Shown piece after piece: positions 48,598-60,584 of a DNA stretch of 64,000 nucleotides (position 1 is its first letter; each line of letters opens with the position of its first letter). The stretch lies in contig JABMCL010000520.1 in the NCBI GenBank assembly GCA_018857735.1, positions 297,501 to 361,500 on the forward strand, read 5' to 3'. Under the pieces are notes generated by a model. The model did not search any database, had not been told where the DNA came from, and saw only the letters and a program-made list of their open reading frames with translations. The stretch comes from Alviniconcha marisindica. Taxonomy: Eukaryota > Mollusca > Gastropoda > Provannidae. Both the position numbers and the translations under genes were made by a program.

Positions 48598-50599
48598 GAC
48601 TTGCTCAACATGATGCCCTGAAGACTTTCAATCTGCCAGACTTGGTTATGCATGCCTGTGCTTACTACCACACTATACAAACCATCCAACAAAACCGGTT
48701 TACCTTTCAGTCGTGTAGAGAAGAAGAAAACATTCTGTGAAGTTGCCAAACAATTGATCACCTGTGTTGTACTGTACAGCCAGTCTCCTGAGCCTGCAAA
48801 TGAGTGTATCCCCAATGATATTTTCCGTGAACATTTGTCATACACAGCATGCCCATGCTACTGTGCTACACTGCCATCCTACAAAACTCTGTCCAGAAAG
48901 CCTTTGATCAAAACCTCATCAGGAATTGCATCAACGTCGACACTCCAGATTCACCAATCGACTTCAAGCATGGCCTCTGCTTTTCACCTCCCTCCCTTAA
49001 CCCCTCCCCCCACTCCCAGAAAAAAAATTGCATCCGTTTTTATGCTTTTAATTTGGATAGGAAATGCATCATCAGGTTTTGAAATCCAGGCTGTCTTTGT
49101 CACTTTGTTCAAGAATGCACCATCATGTTCCTGAAGGTGAACCTTCAAACATTGCATCCTTGTACCATAGCTTCATTTATGCAGTTGTGGCTGCTTTTTT
49201 AGTTTGAATTTATTTTATGTTCATAATAGCTGGCACAGCCACAGGTGACACACCACAGCCACAGGTCGCGCCACGTGTGTCATGTCAGTGTTGCTGTGGC
49301 TTTCCACAGCTCCCTCACTAATATGAGCGACAGTTCTCAAGGGACAGACATTTGCCAATGCAAATGAACCGCAACCAACAACCTAACACTTACCTTCCCA
49401 ACCCTGTCTCATTGCTATAGCTACCATAGCAATTGTGATATACATGGGGATGTGTAATCTAAAGGATTTTTCGGCTAGTAAGTCAACTAGTTTTGTCTTT
49501 TCTGAAATGGAGATCTAGACGCGATCTTCCATGCTGGCTGTAAGTCTGCACTGTAATTGGCTGCAACAACACTTGATATAGGAGCAGCCCTATCCTTTCC
49601 GCTCATGTTGTCTGCCACCACACCACTGCCAAGCAAAGCTGCATGGCGTGACTTTGATCTCACACACAGAACCACTCCACAAAAAATCTGGATGCTTTGC
49701 CATTGCATGACCTTTGGCTGTGGTGTGTTTCCTATGTCTGTGACAGCCTCAAAAACTATGATTTTAAATATTTGTGGAAAGGTAAAGAATACAGAGATGG
49801 ACGATGTTTGCAGGATGGAAAAATAAAAGATGGGAGTCAAATATGGGTGAATGTTATATTGCCCTTTTTTACCGCCATAAAAAGTTCAGCAAACGAAAGT
49901 TTTGTTGTTCCTTTATGAAAATAAGGCAACAACTGCTTTTTTCATAAGAATAATATTTTACCTTTTTTTTTTAAAACAAGTAGGCTCCCAGATGTTTAGT
50001 TCTAGGGAGACTATTACAAAACTTGTTCATCGGTTGATTTTCGTGATGTACAGGGTAGTACTTGCAGCAAAATCTTGGCTTTGTGTGCTTGTACCAGTGT
50101 TGCTAGCAACAACTGTCAGCTCTGTGGTGATGAACAAAGGGCATTATGGGAAACAACTTGTTGGAAACTATGGAAGAGTCCTTCATGGCTTACAACCAGA
50201 AGAGGCTATCAGGGTGTCATTTTGGTCCAAAGAAAGGTTCTGTTCATGGTATATTTCTTCTTCCCTTCATTGTTTTCATTCAGTGGTGCCAGTGCCTGTA
50301 TGTCTGCCTTCACTTCAGTATGATCTCCATGCAATTTTAGTTATGTTTCTTCTTGCCAACCCCGCAGTCTTCTCTCTCTCTCCCTCTCTCCATTCCTCCT
50401 ATCTCTCTTTGTGATTTTTTTTACATGAACATTTCTTGCGCGCCTTGTCTCAAGATGAGCCCTAAGCACTTCACAATGGCAACTAGAGCACTATTCTCTG
50501 CTTATAAGCAGACCCACTGCACTGTAGCATCGTATTGAGTGACTGTAGCTTTACACATCGTATTTTTTCAATACCTGTGAAAGTGGTTACTGCGCTGTT

Positions 50600-50930
50600 T
50601 AGTTTTTACATGGCTGGTGCCACAAGAAACTGCTGCCATTTCAGCTAAGTTCTGTGTACACCATACAACCATGCACCATTGCATCACTATTCAAAGCCAC
50701 ATACATAGGATGCATGTATGTTTACCTGTAACCAGCCACCTGCACTTTTGGCAAAATAACGGGGATCTTTCATGTGCTACTGCAGTAATGCTGGGGTGGA
50801 ACAGATACTAATATGAGTCAGCACGGGAAGTTGCCTCTGGAGAAAAAAATTCTCCTGCTGGGACTTAAACCAGGGACCTGTTGGTCATGAGTCTGTCCTT
50901 TACCACTGAGCTATCCCCGCTCCCCCAAGC
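50600..50930 (-). mobile_element. tRNA-derived SINE, minus strand
   Basis: On the minus strand the head has an A box TAGCTCAGTGG (50903-50913) and a near-consensus B box GGTTTAAGTCC (50861-50871), followed by a body shared with 32200-32420 (for example TGCAGGTGGCTGGTTACAG). A piece of the same body occurs in the opposite orientation near 57895-57965. The head is tRNA-like, but the element is dispersed, so it is a SINE and not a tRNA gene. Confidence 0.85.
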
Positions 50931-51163
50931 TTCTGAATTAGAGAGCTGTGTGCAATCCATGTCTGTCTGTCTCTTTCTGAAGCACCAGCAACTAAATATC
51001 CTATCTCTGAGAGAGAGCTTCTGGTTGTCAGAATACCCATTCAGTGAGGATACTTGATGCAGTATCAAATAGTACTGATCAGGGTGGGACTATTCCAATG
51101 GCTGGTGGATTCCTAATATACATACTGCCTTGTGGCGGTGATGCGCAAGTCAGTTTGGCAGTG

Positions 51164-51420
51164 GTGTGTGAGTCAGTTTGGCCTGGTAGTAAGGTGTTAG
51201 TCTGGTAAGCGGACAATGACATTGGTTTGGTTCCCACTTCAGTCCTCCTTTCTCTTCAAAAAGCTGTGGTTTATGGGCTCTTTCTCGTGACTTTGCCCCT
51301 CACACTTAATGAAACATTAAAATGGACCTCATTGCCATCCATCTCAATGTGGAAATCGTTCTGGTGGTGATAGTGTAGTGTTTTCAAGAACAACCCATCA
51401 GTTGTTCATAATTTGGTTTA
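51164..51420 (+). mobile_element. Older copy of the 53959 SINE family
   Basis: GAGTCAGTTTGGCCTGGTAG, GTCTGGTAAGCGGA, TTTCTCTTCAAAAAG, GAAACATTAAAATGG and TTCTGGTGGTGA match the intact SINE at 53959-54283 in order, with more differences. The B box is damaged and the 3' end lost. Confidence 0.85.
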
Positions 51421-51949
51421 AAAAAGATTGAAACAGATGATTAAAAAAAAAAACTGTTTTGTGAGAACTCAATGCTGCTTAAACATTTCATTGTGAATAC
51501 TTATCAGAAGTAGCAAATTTTGTCCAGTTCCTAGCTAGGATGCACAACAGAGTGGAGGACCCCTGAGTTTGTATAGCTGTCTCACAAAAATGGCTCCCTT
51601 CACTTCCTGTGTTATTCTATTTGTCTGGATTGGGCTTTTAATTTATTTTTAAAATTGTAGTATTGAAATAAATACCAGTTCGGTGATCAGGATTTTCCTT
51701 CTGCATTTAAGTTTCTTTGGTCAAGCTGTCTATATCTAAGTCCTGCTCACCCAGACAAAGTCCACCATCTTCTCCAGGTCTTGGTGGGGGTGGGGAGTAA
51801 AGTGCATTCTGCTGATTATTTTGTAAGCAGTTCCTGGGTAGAACATGGCAGATGGCAGTCTTTGCTCGGATCTACAGACCACGGCCGAAGACTAAGTCTT
51901 TATGATCTTATAGAGCCTGTAATACCTGGCCTTCACACATCCTCTGTCG

Positions 51950-52085
51950 TCTGCATCTTTTATCCAACTCCATCCATCTTTTCTGACTTTTATCCAACTC
52001 CATCCATCTTCTCTGACTTTTATCCAACTCCATCCATCTTCTCTGACTTTCATTCAACTCCATCCATCTTTTTTGACTTTTATAA
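51950..52085 (+). repeat. 30-bp minisatellite, 4 copies
   Basis: CTTTTATCCAACTCCATCCA TCTTCTCTGA is repeated four times with few changes. Confidence 0.95.
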
Positions 52086-52194
52086 ATAAGTTGTCAGGTC
52101 AGCTACAGTTTTAAGCAAGGACTGGTTCTGTGTTATTAGGCTAGTACTGAAGTATCCCCCCCCCCCCCCTCTCACTCTCCTCCTCTTCCTCTTC

Positions 52195-52300
52195 CCATAA
52201 TAATACATTTATTTTATATAGTGCCTCAACAATAATTACATGAGCTCTTACTCTTAGCACTGTACAAATCAACAAATGTAATAGATCACGCATCAGATTA
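52195..52300 (-). mobile_element. Retroelement 3' tail fragment
   Basis: AATAATACATTTATTTTATA then AGTGCCTC and TTAGCACTGTACAAATC follow the same layout as the (TTA)n-tailed 3' ends at 17945 and 34110. Only the tail is recognisable. Confidence 0.5.
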
Positions 52301-53534
52301 CTTAAATTAGCCTAAAACAACAATTTAAAAAGATAAATTCACTCTGGCTGTACATATTTCAATACATGTACAGTTAAGATTCATTTAAAAAAATAGCATT
52401 TAGAAAAATACAAATTTAGAAAAAAATACATTTCACACACACGCATGTATGCATACACACACACACACATGCACTACACAATTCATGGACAGCTGTTTAA
52501 CACAACTCCATGTATGTACACATGTGCAGCTTTGTGTTTTCCTGGTGCTCTTTTTTCCTTTTTCTGTTTGTTCCTAATGTGGTCCTTGCTAGTTTATCTA
52601 AACATATGAAAATTTAGGAAACGGGATGGTATTTTTAACTCATTGACACGTAACTGAGACCAGCTTGTTGCAATGTTACAACTTGTTGCAATATATCATG
52701 CTTGAAGCACAAAACTATGGGGGTTGGAGGAGAGAGTTGTGAGGTACCTGCTGGGGGAGATGTGTAGTTTTACCCAAAGGTGTTTTTTAATGGTTATTAT
52801 TATGACAGTATTGCATGCAGAAACTGCTTTGTTGTGTACAGATTACGTGAAAGCGTGTGAGGCGGCAATTCAAATTCCTTCACCAACCTGAGTGATGTGT
52901 GTTCACCTGAAAAATTAGGCTTCCAGTAGAGAATTGACCGTGTACAGCTTGTGTAATTTATCCTGTACAGTTCCTTTAATGACCTGAACGTGACCTGTAA
53001 TCACTCGCCTTTCAGTTCGGTTGCCATGCCATGTGTACGGAAAATAATGTCGATTTCTGGTGAAGACAGAATAAAATTGATTTTCATCACCCTTTGAAAC
53101 TTTTTGGTTTGTTTGTTGTTCTTTGTTTTGTTGCTTTATTCTTTTACCTGTTCAATAAATGTCAGCTCTGTCTTTCCTTTCAAACCCTTCTCAGTTGTTT
53201 TGCAGTTGATTTTCTTGATATTTAACACCCATTCAAACACAATGATTGAATCAGTACAACAATCAGTTCATAAAAACCACAAGCAAAAGCATCACTGACT
53301 GTCAATGAAAAAAAGCAACACTCACTGTCAATGAAAACCCAGTCACCTCATGCTGGAAGAGGAATGGGGAAACTGAAACTGAATGAACCCAGAATTCCTG
53401 GCAGCAAATAAGGCATGTGATTTAATGTAACGTGAAAAGAGTATGAAGCAAAGACAGCACAATACAAAAACAGCAGTGTTGACAGATAACAGATACAGAA
53501 AATAATGAAAGCCTAAATACACTACAACAGTTCA

Positions 53535-53740
53535 TGCAGTTAATGTGTTTTTCATCACTTCCAACACACGAACACGGGTAATCCATATATAGAACGCTCT
53601 TCGGCGTTCATTGGGGAAAAGATGGGCCCGTCTAGAGGGCAGATTCAAATGATGCCATGTAAAAAAAGAGTGTCCAAGAAAGTAGGGTAGATTGTCCCAG
53701 AGTAATGGTGCTTGACAGAAGAAGGCGCATTGACCATAAG
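53535..53740 (-). mobile_element. C-terminal fragment of a non-LTR polyprotein
   Basis: The minus strand reads SYGQCAFFCQAPLLWDNLP then SRRAHLFPNERRRAF, the same layout as the end of non-LTR polyproteins (GERSF...LWNSLP...). It directly abuts a plus-strand RT fragment, so one element is nested in or joined to another. Confidence 0.65.
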
Positions 53741-54760
53741 ATAGCTTAAGATGAGCAGATGGAAGACCGTAGCGAAGGAGTTGAGATTCGGCGGACATCG
53801 TTTCCACCCCAGCAAGTGCAGTGTCCTGACCATGAGCCGCAAACAGACTACCAGTAGTCACCAGTACAAGCTGCACAACCAAGTGCTGGAGAACGTCACT
53901 TCCATGTTGGAAGTACCTTGGCATCACACTACAACACAACGCCATGTTCGACCAGCACTTGTGAGCCGGTTTGGCCTAGCGGTAAGGAGTTAGGCTGGTA
54001 AGCGGAAGGACCTCGGTTCGATACCGCTTCGGCTCTCCTTTCTCTTCAAAAAGGTTGTGGTTTGTGGACACTGTCTTGTGACTTTGACCATCACTTCCTA
54101 CTGAAACATTAAAATGGCTCTCATCGCTGCCCACCTTAATGCAGAAGTCATTCTGGTGGTGACAATGTAGCGATAGGTATATAATCTCCCTCTTCCCCCA
54201 CCTCCATACCCCCTTCCCCCCATCTTCCCGTCCCTAATAAGCCGTACGGTTTCTGTGGACGTTAAGCACCATGTTTACTTACTGACCAGCACATCGACGT
54301 GGTTGTGGCCAAGGCAAACCGGACACTGGGCTTTCTCAGACGTAACTTGAGGATCAGAGAAACCAACATGAAGGCGCAAGCTTACAAGTCCCTTGCGCGC
54401 CCCATCCTCGAGTACTCATGCACTGTGTGGGACCCTGCAGCACAGAAAGACATCGACAGACTGGAAGCCGTACAACACAGGGCAGCTAGATTTGCTCTGA
54501 ATCGGCACCAGAAAACTGCAAGCGTCAAGCAAATGCTGCAGGAGCTCGACTGGCCCTCCTTGGAACAACGTCGACGAACAGCACGACTCGGCATGTTGTA
54601 TAAAATCAACAGCGGTCTCGCAGCAGTCAAGTGCCGACTCTTGAAGAAGCACCCCAAGAGAGCCCGTCGTACCCACACTTCAACTTTTGAGAGGATACCC
54701 TGTCGTGCCGACTACCGCCTCAACTCATTCTTCCCAAGGACAGTGAGGGACTGGAACACA

Positions 54761-54796
<36 letters not shown>

Positions 54797-54800
54797 GAGG
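53741..54800 (+). mobile_element. Non-LTR reverse transcriptase C-terminal fragment, split by a SINE
   Basis: The first half (53751-53958) reads FHPSKCSVLTMSRK and YKLHNQVLENV, then a frameshift, then the equivalent of AMFDQH. The second half (54293-54760) continues IDVVVAKANRTLGFLRRNL, RPILEYSCTVWDP, IDRLEAVQHRAARF and WPSLEQRR and ends in (AAT)n at 54763-54795. These are the usual thumb-side motifs of jockey/CR1-like elements (EY.s.vWdP, lE.vQrraaR). It is a truncated dead copy. Confidence 0.9.
53959..54283 (+). mobile_element. tRNA-derived SINE with target-site duplication
   Basis: The element starts GTGAGCCGGTTTGGCCTAGC GG with an A box TGGCCTAGCGG and a near-consensus B box GGTTCGATACC, then a body TTTCTCTTCAAAAAGG, GAAACATTAAAATGG and TTCTGGTGGTGA, ending GTGGACGTTAAGCACC and TTTACTTACT. 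Flanks GACCAGCAC at 53950-53958 and 54284-54292 are a perfect 9-base duplication, and removing the element restores the RT reading frame. Confidence 0.95.
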
Positions 54801-55054
54801 ATTTCTAGAGAGCCCATCTACCACACTAGGTGGTAGCACAGGGCGCTTTACAATAACACTAACCACACACACACACACACACACACACATAGTTCAGGAA
54901 CTGTGTGAGAGTCGAGGTGGCCGTCCTGGGCTGTCCGTCCTAACGAGCCTTCTGGTTTCCGTGGACGTAAAGAATTATACACCGTGCTTCGGCACTGGTT
55001 ACAACTTGTCCTTAATATGTCAACTGACATCTGAGGACATTAAGCATCACTTCA

Positions 55055-55087
<33 letters not shown>

Positions 55088-55510
55088 GTCGGACGAAGGG
55101 ATGGGCAGGACTGTGAAAAACAGTTTAGAAATAATTATTAAACAGGTGCGTCTTGAGGCGGCTTTGAAAGAGGAGGTAGAATCAGTGTGGCGGAGTGTTT
55201 GAGGCAAATTGTTCCAGACAGATGGGCCAGCATAAGAAAAAGATCTTTCACCAAATGTTTTTGTGTTTGCACGGGGGGTGACAAAGGTTCGTGTGTCAGA
55301 TGCAGATCGTAATTGTCTTGCTGGAGTATAAGGTTGAAGGAGATCGGGCAGATACTCAGGGGCTGTTCCAGAGATGGAATTGAAACAGATAGTTGACATT
55401 TTGTATTGAATGCGATGTGTTACTGGTAGCCAATGCAGAGTTTCAAGAATAGGATGGATGTGGTCAGATTTCTTAGCTTTACACACAAGCCTTGCTGCTG
55501 CATTCTGAAC
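54765..55510 (-). mobile_element. Non-LTR retrotransposon 3' end (RT C-terminus and tail)
   Basis: The minus strand from 55486 reads LHWLPVTHRIQYK, APEYLPDLLQPY, FGERSFSYAGPSVWNNLPQT and FKAASRR, standard C-terminal motifs of CR1/L2-like polyproteins, open for ~140 residues. The 3' tail (GGGCGCTCTCTAGAAATCC type, (TTATTA)n) runs to 54765. An insert near 54885-55055 contains CCGTCCTAACGAGCCTTCTG, like the SINE 3' part, between two (CA)n blocks. Confidence 0.9.
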
Positions 55511-56389
55511 TTTTTGAAGTTTGTCTAGTAAATGGACCCCCCGAGACGGCCTCAGCCCCCTCCATTGGCGCCTTCATCTCGAGGGTGGCCAAACTCCAGT
55601 AGACAACCACTTCCTTACCGGCACCCCCCCCCCCCACACACACACACGCTTTTTCAGTTTTTTTGTTGGTAGCGTGCAACGTTTTGTGGGCCTGGGGATG
55701 TGCTCGGGGCTGTGCTCGGTCCTCAGCAATGGGGGCCCGAAAAAGCATTTTGCTGCCAGCAGCTCCACATACAGCGGCACTCTGCTACTAGGCAACTGGT
55801 AGACCTTTTTCTTTTCTTTTTTCTTTTTTTAGTGTTAGGGTTAGGTATTGTATTTCCAGCCACACATCCCTTTTCTCACACACCGTCCATAAATATCAGT
55901 AATGATCAGACATTCATCCTGGATATTATTGGGAGAAGAAGAAGAAGAAGAGACGAGCGGAGTTGGCGGCAAGACGGCCGCCGGCCGGGAACTGAGTCAC
56001 AGCTTGTGGAGGAGCCATACCAGACCCGGCCGAGACTCGGATAGGAATGGGAATTGTTGTTAATGATTTAAACGGGTAATAATAATTTTGTACTGAACAT
56101 GGGATTCGACACTGAGGACGCCAGTCCGGCGGCCGAGTAGAGCACGGCGCAGGCTCACGGGATTCGACACCGGGGCGCCAGTGTAGAGCACGAATGGTCG
56201 GAGAAGTGTGGTCAGAACGGCTGGCTGGGAGAACGATGCGACTGACAGATGAGGCGTGCAGCATTGTCACGTTTTGAAAGATTTTGAACAATACGGCAAT
56301 GTAGTTCGGCTTGCGGGGTGCAGGCCACAGGCGACTGAGTCGTAGTACTTTCTTTTCTTCTTCTTCTTCTTTTTTTTGGGGGGCTGGGG

Positions 56390-56421
<32 letters not shown>

Positions 56422-56873
56422 GGTGGTAGCTCAGTCAAGCTTTTCAACTCAACTTTCGGCGTCTGCGGTATCACCCGCTCGTGGAGGAACTCCGCGCATG
56501 CGACGACGAAGACTGCCGTCAGTGGAGGTGCTGAGCCGCCAGGACTATCATGCGATCATTACTGACACTAGTCAGTGGCCGCCCGGGTAACTGACTGGAC
56601 CCGTCACAGATAGGACTCACTGAAGCGCAAGGAACAAGCTAGGATGAGGAAAGCAACATGACGTGGAACACAAATCTGTATTTTACTGGAAAATAAAATC
56701 TTGCACCCAAGCCACCCACGAAGCCATGAAGTTTTCGTTAAGCAGACGAATTTTCAAGGGAGATGAATCTGCCACAACCATCTTTGGTGCGGAGACGCGT
56801 TTGTCATAAAACGCGCGAGAACAAGAAAGACGCAGCTTGCTGGCCACAAACGTTGTCCGAAAAAGGCATCGCC
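55511..56873 (+). promoter_or_regulatory. ORC3 upstream region and 5' UTR
   Basis: GC content rises from about 55930 and CpGs are frequent around 56100-56900, as in a housekeeping promoter. It includes two near-copies of GGGATTCGACAC (56101 and 56159), a G30 tract at 56391-56420 and an NRF1-like palindrome CGCGCATGCGAC at 56493-56504 (one mismatch to the consensus). The transcription start cannot be placed. 55511-55900 is unassigned sequence with a C13/(CA)n block near 55625. Confidence 0.5.
56391..56420 (+). repeat. Poly(G) tract, 30 bases, about 450 bp upstream of the ORC3 start
   Basis: The run is preceded by GGGGGGCTGGGGC, so several G tracts are adjacent and a G-quadruplex is likely if the strand is exposed. 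Part of the length may be assembly noise. Confidence 0.9.
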
Positions 56874-57067
56874 ATGGATAACGCCGAATCTGTTTCGCGG
56901 GTAAAGCTATGGATCCTTGTTTAGCCATTGAGTGAATATTACTGGCTTTTATGGACCGGCTTTTGCCGATTGTCCTTTTGCTTAATCATGCGCGTCACAG
57001 GGTCACTAAAATTAATTTAAACTTTCTGTGCAGTCCCGTCCGTTCGGGGTCCTTACATGGTATGAGA

Positions 57068-57117
<50 letters not shown>

Positions 57118-57196
57118 ACGGAGTGAAGTTGAAGTGTGCCCTACGTTGGCATATAATCCACATAGTTCATTCCGTACTATACCAGTACACACAGTG

Positions 57197-57253
<57 letters not shown>

Positions 57254-60200
57254 CAAAATAATGATCATGATTATGTCATTGTCAGTTTGGAATGTTGTAC
57301 GAAAAAAAAGCTGTGGGTCTATTTGTTAAGGTCAGACCCTTGCGCAATGTAGTGCCTGTCTAACGAGTAATGTACAGGGTAGGTAGTGTGCTGTCACTGA
57401 ATCAGGGGGTGGGGCTGTTCATGTGTGTGGTTAGGGGGGGGGGGGGGGGGGGGGTAGACAGCTTGCTCCTGTCCCTGATGGACCTGCCATGGGGGAAAAG
57501 GTGTTGTTCCTGTAATCAGTTTTGCAGGTCATTTGCTTGAAGTTTGTCTTCTTGAAGTTCTTCTGTCCTCTTCTTCTAGTTTTAGCTTTTTTCTACAAGT
57601 TCTAGCTTGGACAGTCTTGCAGCATGGACCATTGAGTTGTTGCAGTATTTTGTCAGGACTGGATTTTGTTTGTTTGTGTCACTGTCAGTATAAGCTTAAA
57701 CTAAATTAAAGTGAACCCCCCCCCCCCCCCCCCCCCCCCTTGCTCTTCACAGCACCTTTCCTGTCTTGTCACTAATGTCACTATAGTCAGTGTCCTTTTT
57801 CTTGTATGGGTCCCACACAGCAATGGCATATAATGCTATACATTTCAGCCCAACTCTTATAAATTCCATATTATCTATTCCACACTCAAGTTAACCGCAG
57901 AAGCATGTGAAAGACCCTGGTCATTTTGCCAGAAGTGCCGGTTATATGTACAGTTAAATATGCATTAATCCCATTATATTATATGCCTTCTGAATGTGAA
58001 CCTACAGCTGACAGTGTTATACTTAGACAATAGTTATTGGTCGCCTACATAAAACAAAAAGTGTAAGCAATGTTAAAGTGTAAACTGGTGTGTAGTCTGT
58101 TGAACCTCATTAGATAATATATATATATATATATTGCTTCATCATTTTCATCATCTTTTGACTAAATTACCAAAGGACACATTTGTGTGTGTGTGTGTCT
58201 GTTAACAAGCATTTTTCTTCTCCAGCTATGCCAATGTGAATAACTGTTCTGTGCACTCTTTCAACAGGGATGTTTTGCATACAAAGCCAAAGGCAAGAAG
58301 AAAGTGGCCAGAGCAGGTAGGTAAAGCTGTCTGTCTTCTCAGTTCACTCTTATAATAATAGTTTTAATACTATTAATAGTTACACTTACAGGTTGTTGTT
58401 TTTTTAAATGAAAAGAGAGAATATATATTAGTTATAATTTATAAATGATAGATACTGTTATAGCAGTATTGCTCTATCACTTTGTATCAGTCACATCAGT
58501 TTACATTTGTGTGTCAATATGTATGTTAATTGTTACAGAGGACTACCTCCCCAGAGACAATGGAAATGCATCATTACAGAACACAGTTTTCCAGCATGTG
58601 TGGGAGGAGGTAGATACAGAAATTCAGGTAAAAGGTTTTAAAAATATGAATGCATGCACATGTACCATTATATGTGTAAATATGTATATTTCTTTGTGTG
58701 TCTTGTCACTGTCAGTATGTTCATCTGGTTGTGTCAGCATGCCAGTGAACATTTTTGTTTGTGTGTGTGTGTGCCACTGTGTGTGTGTATGCGCATGCCT
58801 GCCTTTTCAGGCTTCTGTATTCTATCTGTGTTGGTGTGTTTGTAAACATTTTGGTTATGCCCAATAAAAATTGAATAAAACCTTTGCTTCAGGCAACAAC
58901 AAAAACTATTTAAAAAATAGGGTAGGTTGTTAGGACACTTTTTTTCTTTCTTTCTGCTATTAAATTTAAACAATGTCTTCCCAGACAATGTTGGGTTGTT
59001 TTTTGGTTGGTCCCAGTCATTTTTTTTCTCCCCAATTCCAGATTTTGTATTCAAATTTGTTACTTGTTTGTATTCCCTGTTACAGATTTTGCGTTCAGAT
59101 TTGAACAGCAAGGTGTTTGAGGATCTTCTGGCCTTCGTTGGTCGTAGCCGTGAGAGAACTCAGCATCAAGGTGCTATCAGGGAAATCCCTGCTGCTGCCC
59201 TCATAACTGGTTGGTCACCAGCACTGAATTCTGAGTAAAGATCATGTGCTTATTCAAATCATAAAAGATCTGTTGTAGTAAATTATTCAAGCTGTTTTAT
59301 TTTTTACATTTTTGGGTTTCACTTTTACAGTTTTAGAAAGTGTAATCTTGTGTCTACTTTTTATGAGTTTTTGTTGCTGGTTTTGGTGTTTTACTTTACC
59401 TGAGGAATTAGTTTTCAAAAGAGATGAGATGTAAAACCAGGATCCTGTAGCTGTATGCTACAGGCTTGTGCATGTTTAGGATCCTGCTGCAATCAGATAA
59501 TATTGCGGACTCAATGCATTGGACTTGAGATCCAGGTGTACCCACATTATGGTACAGCTGTACCTGTTTGTCCTGGTTTACATTTTCTGAAAAGCACTCT
59601 TGTTTCTTGGTCTGTTTGCAAATTATGCACTTTTGAAGATTTCCATGTGTAGTAACTACCTGTAATAAACCTGCTGTTGATTACAGTTTTTGTAGATCCG
59701 CATCTTGCAACCTGACTTTGACTGAGGCGTAACGGGCTGTTGAAAGTATCCATTCATTGCTGTCTGCGTGTATTCTGTAGGTGTGAACACGCCTGACCAT
59801 GCAGTCATGTTCGCTAACCTGGCTGCCATGTTGACGGAAAGAGTGACCTCCCTGGTTGCTACCCTGCACGCTAAAGATTGCTCCACTGTCAAGGCGCTTC
59901 TGTCCAAACTGCTGTCCCAGCTTCTGTCTCACCCAGAACTGGTAACTCGTTTTCTGTCGATACTTCTTCTGTTCCACTTGTACATTTTGCTGAATTTGTG
60001 TGCTTGTATACATGTGTGTATCGTCATGGTTAATTGGGCATTAAGAACAAGTTTTTGAGGATGTACCTCTGGTGGAGTTTATGTACCTTGTATTTACTTG
60101 CATGCCAGGTGAGAGTTACTGTAGGTGACTTGGGTCTTTGTTGTTGTGTTTGTGCGACATCTTTAAGCACTTATTAACTCCCTTGTGTGTTAATGCATGT

Positions 60201-60535
60201 ATGTTTGTGTCTCAAGGTTTTGATAGTGGTATATATGTATATAATATTATATGTGTATATCTCCTCCATGGAACACAGGAAAGGGGCTGCTGAATTAATG
60301 TGTTTTTATGCCTACATTTTTTTCTTCTTCTATTTTTTCCTTTGTTCAGTTTTCTTGTTTGTCTGTTTTTCTAGATTGTGTATTTTTGTTGGTATCAATT
60401 TATCTTTTAACTAGCTGTGTTGTCTGCTTCGTCTGAATCTTTTGTTACTGAACTTATGAAGGATAGTGTGCTCATTCTAGTTGGTTTAGATACTGAGCTT
60501 TGCAAATCTACTTGATTAAGCACATGCGTGTGTGT

Positions 60536-60584
<49 letters not shown>

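Larger units (their letters stand above)
48598..53530 (+). other. TNPO3 3' UTR and flank
   Basis: No further coding exon was found. Poly(A) signal candidates occur at 49822, 51667, 53070 and 53154; the last two precede T/GT-rich sequence and could end a ~4.5-kb 3' UTR. The region also holds the SINE-like copies at 50600-50930 and 51164-51420, a 30-bp repeat at 51950-52085, a C14 run at 52156 and a retroelement tail at 52195. The rest (48600-49900, 52700-53500) shows nothing I can name. Confidence 0.6.

Noticed and set aside
50848..50925. A tRNA gene on the minus strand
   Set aside because: A and B boxes are present, but the sequence is continuous with a dispersed SINE body, the B box is imperfect and no convincing cloverleaf was seen.
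55521..55802. 93-residue open frame near the ORC3 promoter
   Set aside because: Contains a C-run and (CA)n, no recognisable motif, and overlaps an equally open opposite frame.
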